Assembly (NCBI RefSeq): GCF_027744825.2
Contig: NC_071345.1
Span: forward strand, 17,826,001 to 17,890,000
DNA from: Synchiropus splendidus
Lineage: Eukaryota; Chordata; Actinopteri; Syngnathiformes; Callionymidae
Length of the DNA: 64,000 nucleotides
Reading direction: 5' to 3'
The notes below the pieces were generated by a model. The model was given only the letters and a program-made list of their open reading frames with translations. It ran no database searches and was not told the DNA's origin. Positions within the stretch are counted from its first letter, which is position 1. Each line of letters begins with the position of its first letter. The translations under genes were made by a program, and so were the position numbers. Positions 58,901-64,000 of the stretch are shown here, piece after piece.

Positions 58901-59088
58901 GGGCAGCAGTGTGAACACAGCGATTTTGGGCACAAGTTGCCGTTGGCAACGCCATTGTTCTCAGCTTTGTTCAGGCTCACCTGTCCAGTGTAGGCGAAGT
59001 CTAGCGCGTGCTTCAGTCCAACGCTGGTCACTCCTTGCAGAGTCACTTCGTCTGCCTCACTCTCCACCATGCACAAGCTGAACATCGC
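42069..59088 (-). CDS. klhl32: Kelch-like protein 32, last eight coding exons (5'-partial at window edge)
   Basis: BTB-BACK-Kelch protein; the family mostly serves as substrate adaptors of CUL3 ubiquitin ligases, though KLHL32 itself is little studied. Coding exons in transcript order: 59088-58981, 56091-55993, 53755-53540, 46663-45937, 45874-45816, 44141-43949, 42541-42447, 42230-42069. All introns are GT-AG and the exons sum to 1,659 nt, giving 552 codons plus TAA. Human KLHL32 has 620 residues, so about 65-70 N-terminal residues, including the first half of the BTB domain, are encoded beyond position 64,000. Assignment to KLHL32 rather than another KLHL rests on family-specific stretches such as GGNDLDYNNDRILVRHIDSY, GGYSIWTNEPLACIQ and the C-terminus CPNLQTLQVPHHRI, and on adjacency to mms22l. 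No break is seen. Confidence 0.97.
43288..43352. repeat. Dispersed hAT-type fragment in klhl32 intron
   Basis: gacctgggcgaagtgcggccc and tgttaatgtggcccccc match the fragment near 40,306 in order and spacing. The surrounding intron (42,542-43,948) has nothing else recognisable. Confidence 0.4.
44349..44416. repeat. Paired (TG)n microsatellites in klhl32 intron
   Basis: Two TG runs of about 11 and 12 units (44,349-44,370 and 44,391-44,414) separated by ttggattgaggcagagaac. The rest of this intron (44,142-45,815) has nothing recognisable. Confidence 0.9.
45937..53755 (-). CDS. klhl32: klhl32 BACK domain and first Kelch repeats
   Basis: Exon 53755-53540 starts ELSSVNYLELYRVADLF and ends SLSEEEIWK: the first BACK helices with the conserved YLxLYRxADLF and SLSEEExW motifs. 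The 727-nt exon 46663-45937 continues FVVLWLEHDCRYQY, closes the BACK domain, then starts the propeller. Kelch repeats 1-3 are marked by double glycines in LYIVGGRKREV, LFVVGGEVEH and LYAVGGRNELRQVL, with the downstream Y/W pairs typical of Kelch blades. The exon ends inside repeat 4 at LLWVSG. The exons are separated by a 6.9-kb intron containing three hAT-like copies. Confidence 0.95.
46820..48123. mobile_element. hAT-like non-autonomous transposon, family A copy 1
   Basis: Termini read TATGGATGGGCGATAT and its inverted counterpart TATCGCCCATCCCTG. The element is bounded by a perfect 8-bp duplication ctggccat (46812-46819 and 48124-48131), the hAT hallmark. No transposase frame is visible. 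Its outer parts match family A copy 2 in inverted orientation. The interior (about 47,520-47,990) is not shared. It lies in the 6.9-kb klhl32 intron. Confidence 0.8.
48300..48560. promoter_or_regulatory. Candidate conserved non-coding element in klhl32 intron
   Basis: Between two transposon copies lies unique sequence with gcttttaataatcagcag, tttgtttaatgcgggcg, a CpG-rich core at 48,418-48,440 and ccgtttaattgaacttgg. No repeat or coding character. Confidence 0.35.
48635..49251. mobile_element. hAT-like element, family B copy 1
   Basis: Ends read TAGGGGTGAG and CCCACCACTA (imperfect inverted repeats). Flanks acataaat and aaataaat form an 8-bp duplication with one difference. The interior is AT-rich with attaatcgcagtttaatgg, a motif common in teleost repeats of this kind. 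It is collinear with the copy at 60,328 over most of its length and contains the hairpin at 48,997-49,044. No coding frame. Confidence 0.7.
48997..49044. repeat. Perfect 22-bp inverted repeat with 4-nt loop
   Basis: The left arm 48,997-49,018 (atccctgaac...gcaaacag) is the exact reverse complement of the right arm 49,023-49,044. The loop is tctt. It lies inside family B copy 1; the homologous site in copy 2 (60,694-60,727) keeps only the outer 10 bp of the stem. Confidence 0.97.
49446..49473. repeat. (TG)n microsatellite
   Basis: About 13 TG units within the 6.9-kb klhl32 intron. Confidence 0.9.
49690..49960. promoter_or_regulatory. Candidate conserved non-coding element in klhl32 intron
   Basis: GC-rich unique block with repeated cctaatca / gcctgattg / ggcctaatcag cores (bicoid-type TAATC sites), a ggcggcggcgg run and gagtgacagctggg (MEIS/PBX-like TGACAG). 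No coding frame. Confidence 0.35.
50266..51241. mobile_element. hAT-like non-autonomous transposon, family A copy 2 (inverted)
   Basis: Begins TAGGGATGGG and ends CCCATCCCTA. It is flanked by tctaggac (50258-50265) and cctaggac (51242-51249), an 8-bp duplication with one difference. The sequence is the reverse complement of large parts of copy 1, for example the segment with AACTGTCAGTCC and the one with CCATGTGTTGTACAC. It is shorter and lacks the middle of copy 1. It lies in the same klhl32 intron. Confidence 0.75.
51250..53539. other. klhl32 intron, right part
   Basis: AT-rich intron DNA between the family A copy 2 transposon and the exon at 53,540. Apart from the telomere-like repeat at 53,165 I see nothing. 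Confidence 0.6.
53165..53189 (+). repeat. Interstitial telomere-like (GGGTTA)4
   Basis: Four perfect tandem copies of the vertebrate telomere hexamer plus one G, in klhl32 intron DNA. Confidence 0.95.
53756..55992. other. klhl32 intron
   Basis: A 2.2-kb intron, AT-rich, with only the TG repeat at 55,939 as a recognisable feature. Confidence 0.65.
55939..55971. repeat. (TG)n microsatellite beside klhl32 exon
   Basis: About 16 TG units (CA on the coding strand), starting some 22 bp inside the intron from the donor of the exon at 55,993-56,091. Confidence 0.9.
55993..59088 (-). CDS. klhl32: klhl32 BTB-domain C-terminal exons
   Basis: Exon 59088-58981 encodes AMFSLCMVESEADEVTLQG...ALDFAYTGQ and exon 56091-55993 encodes ILLEPAVIQDVLSAGSHLQLLELLGLCSHYLIQ. 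Together they form the second half of a BTB/POZ fold, with the typical F-x-Y-T-G turn and the leucine-rich helix before the BACK linker. The upstream exon should end with a CSDYFR-type sequence in phase 0. I found nothing like it on the minus strand up to 64,000. The 2.9-kb intron between these exons has nothing recognisable except a candidate conserved block at 57,580-57,870 and short AT and ATGA repeats near 58,110-58,205. Confidence 0.93.
57580..57880. promoter_or_regulatory. Candidate conserved non-coding element in klhl32 intron
   Basis: Unique sequence with catctggtcaggtggg, gcatattgccctcatctcatctgg, paired ctgactaaatcag and attactagtaattataaagcc. Located in the 2.9-kb intron between the two BTB exons. 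Confidence 0.35.
58104..58206. repeat. Short (AT)n and (ATGA)n repeats
   Basis: An AT run of about 11 units at 58,105-58,126 and about five ATGA units at 58,184-58,206. Confidence 0.85.
58760..58825 (-). repeat. tRNA-like SINE fragment
   Basis: The minus strand reads gagctacagcaagaaggttg then tgggttagaatcctgttt, matching the 'cagcaagaaggttctgggttcgaatcc' core of a common teleost repeat. It lies just left of klhl32 exon 58,981-59,088. Confidence 0.45.
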
Positions 59089-59429
59089 CTGGTGACACGC
59101 AGCAGGAGAAGTGAGGGGTTAGCTTCCGGGTGGGAAACAAATGATTCGGCTTCAGAATGGATCACGACACCAATCGCAGACTGTCGATGAGACGCTACAT
59201 GAGTAATGGTTCAATTATCAAAGCTATTGATTATTGCAAAAAATGAATACAGATCGGCTATTTAACTGAAGTAGGTGGTTTACTTCACTGGTTCTGTGTA
59301 TCAACCTGCAGATTAAAATAAGAGCTTATAGGATGCAACGTTAAATCCCAGTTTCAAAACTGATCGGACCCTGATGCGCAGTCAGTACTTTCAGTTGCAG
59401 ACTCCTCCTTTGGCCAGCAGCACACTCAC

Positions 59430-59452
59430 ACTCTCTCACACACACACACACG
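59430..59452. repeat. Short (CA)n microsatellite
   Basis: A CA run of about ten units with a TC interruption in the klhl32 intron upstream of exon 59,088. A similar short run occurs at 29,567-29,584. Confidence 0.8.
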
Positions 59453-59941
59453 CTACCATCCATGAGAAATCAAAGCGACGGCCATGGAACAGGAAGCCGG
59501 GGCCTGCTGTGACTGAGTCCTGCGTGCCGCTCACTAATCAAAGCTATCGAGTACTTTCTCTCCATGTGGAGAGGTCAGCCATCGACCAGGGGCCGAGCAG
59601 ATCGCCGCAGCGTGGAAGAAAGGAAGAGGTCAAATTAGGCTATGAAGATCTCATCCCATGTCTTTGTGGAGGTGGCAGCGCCAGGGCATCTCAAAGGGCT
59701 GCAATATTGTTAATAATGCAAGGGTGTGGGTTTGAATCTGAGTGAGGTTTAACAGTGTGGCACTGTAGCCCACTGTACAGTCCCTTGGAATAAAGTAGAA
59801 CGGTTTTCATCCGTCTAGAAAAATAACTTAAGAGCACTACAAATGTTCAGGAAGTACTCCTATTGTAACCGGGAATATATCATTACATATGGTGGCATTT
59901 CAAACCAATATTTTTAAGGCTTCATTACCATCTGTCTCCAA

Positions 59942-60200
59942 TAGGGGTGGGCAACTGAATTTCTTGAGGGGCCACATGATATACTGTGGCTGCAAGGATG
60001 GAAATGAGATATAAAAAAACATCTTAGAAAAAAGTAAAAAAGTAAAGCTATCAACAATTGGAATATTGCCATGACAAAAAGAAAATGAAGTCCTTAAAGA
60101 GCACAATGAACTAATAGGTAATAAAATAAGGTTTTTGTTAGCTGTCAGACGCTTTATAGTTTTATAGTTGATCTTTTGAGGGCCGCCTGTGTGCTTGTCC
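59942..60200. mobile_element. hAT/Charlie-like fragment
   Basis: Begins TAGGGGTGGGCAAC, close to the canonical hAT terminus, followed by gaggggccacatgat. A second ggccgc-containing segment near 60,180 (inverted ggccctcaaaa) suggests the inner part of the other end. No target duplication identified. Confidence 0.4.
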
Positions 60201-60327
60201 AGTTTTATAATAGAGCAGCTTGACATAGCTAGTGACCCAACAGAACTCGTGGACTCAAATACAGCTCTTCACCAAGAGCGAGTTATGAGTGGAGGAAACT
60301 GGATTCAGAGAAGGCGCATGTTTTGAT

Positions 60328-61251
60328 TGGGGGTGGGATTTGATTTAAAAAATTAATTTAGTTAATAACAGAATTTTTGATTTATTCTTGTCAATTAATC
60401 GCAGTTTAATGGTATAAGAATATTTGCCACAAGAAGCCATTCAAGTTAAATGAATTTGGTATATTAGTGAATCGAATGATGGAACCATACATACATTTAA
60501 ACAACAAAATATTGTTTATTTTGCATCAGTTTGACAACAGCACAATAAATCACGATGGTGGCTATATTCAAGTTTTTATATCACCTTATTTAAACTGAAG
60601 CTCTTTTCATGTCTTGAAAATATTTGTATAAGAATTTCAATTTTATCAAAATTTCAAGTAGATTCAGAGTAGTGGAAACTGAAAACTGAAAACATCCCTG
60701 AACTTTTGTTTGCTTTTGTTCAGGGATTCCTCCATGTTTGTTGTTGTTGTTATCACCCTAGCTGCCACGTGTCTTGTGCATCAGTGTGATCAGTGGACCA
60801 GGAACTCATGCACTTACAAAGATTCCCTGTTGTCTGGAATCAGAATCGGAATCGGAAACAGAATCGGAATCAGAATCAGAATCAGAATCAGAATCAGAAT
60901 CAGAATCAGACTCAGAATCAGAATCAGAATAGAATTTATTGCCATGGTCAGTGGGGGTCCCACCAACTAGGAAAGTGCTTCGAAATTAAGTGCTGTTAAA
61001 AAATATATTATTATATTATATTTAATATATTATTACAAAATACAAATACAAATACAAATAAAAATACAAATAAAAATAAAAATAACAAAGGCTGATCACA
61101 AATTCAACAGTCTGACGGTCGAGGGGAAGAAGCTGTTCCTGTGACGGGAGGTTCTGGTCTGGATGGACCGTAGCCTCCTGCCAGAGAGCAAACTGTTAAA
61201 TTAGATTCAATTATCTTAATTTTTTTGTAATTAATTAAAGTCCCACCACTA
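60328..61251. mobile_element. hAT-like element, family B copy 2, interrupted by a retroposon
   Basis: Same orientation as family B copy 1. Ends TGGGGGTGGG and CCCACCACTA, with flanks gttttgat and gatttgat (8 bp, one difference). It is collinear with copy 1 up to 60,834 (ccctgttgtc) and again from about 61,183 (agagcaaactgtt), the difference being a 348-bp insert. It lies in the klhl32 intron upstream of the exon at 59,088. Confidence 0.7.
60835..61182 (-). mobile_element. Retroposon fragment with hexanucleotide tail, nested in a hAT-like copy
   Basis: The insert starts with about fifteen degenerate units of CAGAAT/CGGAAT (60,837-60,930). It continues with tttattgccatgg, an A-rich part (61,010-61,090) and the segment gaggggaagaagctgttcct...atggaccg, which I recognise as a widespread teleost dispersed repeat. 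Read on the minus strand it ends in a (GATTCT)n tail, as non-LTR retroposons do. The exact family is not known to me. Confidence 0.6.
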
Positions 61252-61734
61252 GATTTGATGTGATCTTGAAACCAGGCCTTATTAAGAGTTCTGCTCTGAT
61301 ATCAAGGCAAATATGCGTGAGGGAGGAAAGATATTATGCTTGTCTGACTGAATCAAGGAAAACTCCAGAGGCCTCAGGACTGGATTAATGGAAGCTTCCT
61401 TCAAATGAAGGGAATTAAACACAACACACATACAGGGGGGCTCCCAGTCGTGTTGAGCTAAAGCCACAATGATGAAGGCAGATTCAGCTGGGACTTCCTC
61501 CAGTGGTCAGCAAGTTAGGTCAGATCCTGACAAAAGATTGGTATTTTTCTCAAGCAAAACTAAATCACTGTCCACCTATTTTAGAGCTTCAACTCCTCTT
61601 CAAGCCACTCAGTATCCCACTGGTAAGTATTGTGTCACGACAGCCTGGAGGGAGGTCAGTTCGAACAGCATCCCGGTCAGTCATGCAAAAGATATGCATT
61701 CTTCCAAAAAAATCAAATCAAATCCTCTCTAATT

Positions 61735-62050
61735 GTGAGCAGGCACGAGCTTTGCCTCGCTCCTGCAGCCCTCAGCATGCTGAAGAGGATGGATTTGACT
61801 GGGAGACATGCTGAGATCCAGCCAAGCCATGCGCATCTCTCCTCAGAGCCACGCTTTGTTGATTCATCACTGCGCTCATTTAAAAAACCCTGCGGTCCAC
61901 GAGGCACAGGATGCCCTGCAGCCATCGATGAGAGCGTCCGAGATGCAGAGGCTAAGAAAAATGGTCCTGGTTTAACAACCCCTCTCGACCAATGTCAGTG
62001 GTCGAGCTTGGTCACAGAGAGCCATCCCTTTCAGCGTGAACACCCTTGAC
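61735..62050. promoter_or_regulatory. Candidate conserved non-coding element upstream of klhl32 exon
   Basis: Unique GC-richer block in the klhl32 intron reaching the right edge. A plus-strand 139-codon frame spans it but resembles no protein I know. Contains ggatttgactggg and catgcgcatctc. Weak case. Confidence 0.2.
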
Positions 62051-64000
62051 CTTGCTCAGGCTCGGTTAGCAGAGACAGATCGCTCCTCTGACTTAAGTAA
62101 TACATCAAGACAAAGTGGTGCTCTATGCAGTTCTTTCACATGACGCTGCAGCAGGAGCTCACTGCTACGGCTAACTACCTGCAGGCACATGTTTCCTCTG
62201 TTGTCTCATGTGGTTAATAGTAGACTGAACCTCTGACTATCATCGTCACAGTACAACTATTGTGTAAGGACTGATTTAATAATGTGGCCAACTCTTAAAG
62301 GGAAAGTTGTTCATCTGCTGGGACAATTTGTACCAACAACAATTTGAATAGTATTTTGTTTTCATACACTACACATGAATTACATTGTGATTCAGATGAA
62401 TGTGAAACACCGCTCGAGGGACCAACTTTGTAAACAAGCACAGGTGAGTTTATCGAAGTGGTGAAAGTCATCCGCAATATCAGCGAACATTAGAGTGATC
62501 TGTCAGAGGTTTTTGAGGTAGACGATGTATTTTTATTCAATCCTCGACGCACTAGAAGCAATGACTCAAGCAGTGAATATCAGAAATGAAGGGTCTGACG
62601 CGGCCTCCATATCAGTGAATGGTGAAAATGAAGACGAATTGGGTGTTATACTCTCTTATGAAGGTCAACAGTACAAACAGGGGTGTACTATTTTCCTGGT
62701 CAGTTTTGTCACCCTTGCTACTCTCCACCACTTTGATGATATGTTCTAGGTTATTTACGTTTGAAAACCGTGGGTATTGAAGTCAGTTTCAAGACCTGTG
62801 TGAGGCAAACTTTCAGGCGATAAGGTTCTTGCTCAGCAGTGAAATGATCGCTGCAAAAGTGAACAGGCTGGTTTTTTTTTTGCCAGACGCACTTGCGTCG
62901 CAGCTTGGTTAATGGAAAAAGTTGTGTGTGTTCCCAGCGAGGCTCTATGACAGTGGAAATACATTGACCATAACTGCATTGTTTGAGCGTCAGGAGCCGA
63001 GACAGAAGGTGCTCAACAACCGTCAACACCGTGACATTAAAGCAGCCCTTCACAAGGTCACATGAAAACTTTCAGGTCAGCACATAGCTACCACCACCAC
63101 CAGTTCATATTAGTTTGTCGCCTAGTGTTAACTACTGCAGATGCGACGGCATACTAAAAGCAAGGGGCACAGATTTATGCCGATGCTGTGCTTTAGCCAC
63201 AGTATGAAAGCTGCTGTGCAACACTTCAGAGGGACAATCGTGTCTTCATGTGTGGATGAACTATCTGGGGATCCTCTTAGCGCTCACTAAAAATGTCACG
63301 TAAAATAGTGGGCTTCAGAATCTCACTGCTGTGATATCACAAACGTACATTTCCGTTTGAATTTTAGTCTTCAGCACCAAACCTTTGCAAACCATATTTC
63401 ATATTGCATATTTATGCATAGTTCCAGAGCCTTGTCAGTGACTCTTAAAACATTTACAACTTCATCATTCAAACAAACAGACCTCATTACAACCCATATT
63501 GTGACATTTATTTTATGTATTTATGCATAATGCAACTTGGTCTGCCAATTCTGAGAATACATTTGCATGTGTCAAAGAAAATAAAATACGAGTGTGTGAG
63601 TGTTTCAGTGAATCAGAGGTTTATAGATGTAATGTAATGGCATTTAAAGAGGCAGGTGACACATTTGGGACCTCGCCCAGGTACACAACTCACGCTTGGT
63701 TAGGTATTTCATTACAATCACTCAGCCCGACCGGCTTATGAGTTAGGAGGCTCGCTGCATGCGCACAGGTGTTTGTTGAGTGTACAGTCAATAGGCTCAC
63801 TAGAGGGGAAGCAAATGGAGGAGTCAGATGACAAAGTTGATGTTATTAGGAAACAGAGGAGCACAGGGAGCGTTCTTCCTGACTGTGGCAGACTGATTCG
63901 ATAACACCAGTGCTAGGAATTGCACTCGCTAAACTTGGCTCTGTGCAGCCGGAGAACAAAAGAAAACACAAGGCAGAGAGGAGTGAATCTCGCCTACTCT
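62051..64000. other. klhl32 intron or 5' region, no exon recognised
   Basis: No minus-strand frame here encodes the expected N-terminal BTB half, so the remaining klhl32 exons lie to the right of the window. Nothing else recognisable. Confidence 0.55.

Noticed and set aside
61630..62049. 139-codon plus-strand frame
   Set aside because: No protein resemblance; lies antisense in a klhl32 intron and may only reflect a GC-richer block.
59089..64000. Search for the first BTB exon of klhl32
   Set aside because: No minus-strand frame with the expected histidine/alanine-rich BTB sequence was found.

Overview
The window looks like nuclear DNA of a ray-finned (teleost) fish, probably a spiny-rayed one. 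It carries two spliced vertebrate genes with GT-AG introns, many of them under 100 bp. It also has abundant di- and tetranucleotide microsatellites and remnants of hAT-like, Tc1-like and retroposon repeats of teleost type. Family and lineage statements come from recognition of the encoded proteins; no database search was run.

Layout. Positions 1 to about 19,700 hold no gene I can recognise: AT-rich intergenic DNA with microsatellites, repeat relics and a few GC-richer blocks that could be conserved non-coding elements. Positions 19,705-20,500 look like a promoter region with an NRF1-like palindrome, a CCAAT box and a possible divergent minus-strand exon. Positions 21,365-41,257 (+) contain the complete coding region of mms22l. 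I resolved it into 25 exons that join in one frame of 3,681 nt (1,226 codons plus stop). Positions 42,069-59,088 (-) contain the last eight coding exons of klhl32 (1,659 nt, 552 codons plus stop): the end of the BTB domain, the BACK domain and all six Kelch repeats. The first roughly 65-70 residues lie beyond the right edge of the window. The two genes converge tail to tail, with stop codons 811 bp apart. Human MMS22L and KLHL32 are also neighbours on 6q16.1, so this is conserved synteny.

The klhl32 introns hold four DNA-transposon copies in two families. Each copy is flanked by a perfect or nearly perfect 8-bp duplication, as expected of hAT elements. One copy contains a 22-bp perfect hairpin and another has been split by a retroposon. 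A Tc1-like relic with TA flanks sits between the presumed mms22l promoter and its start codon.

Functionally the two genes are unrelated. MMS22L acts with TONSL in homologous recombination at broken replication forks. KLHL32 is a BTB-Kelch protein, presumably a CUL3 substrate adaptor. Several intronic blocks rich in homeodomain-like TAAT cores could be long-range enhancers, perhaps for the distant neighbour pou3f2, but this is inference. I found no prokaryotic, viral or otherwise new protein-coding system.
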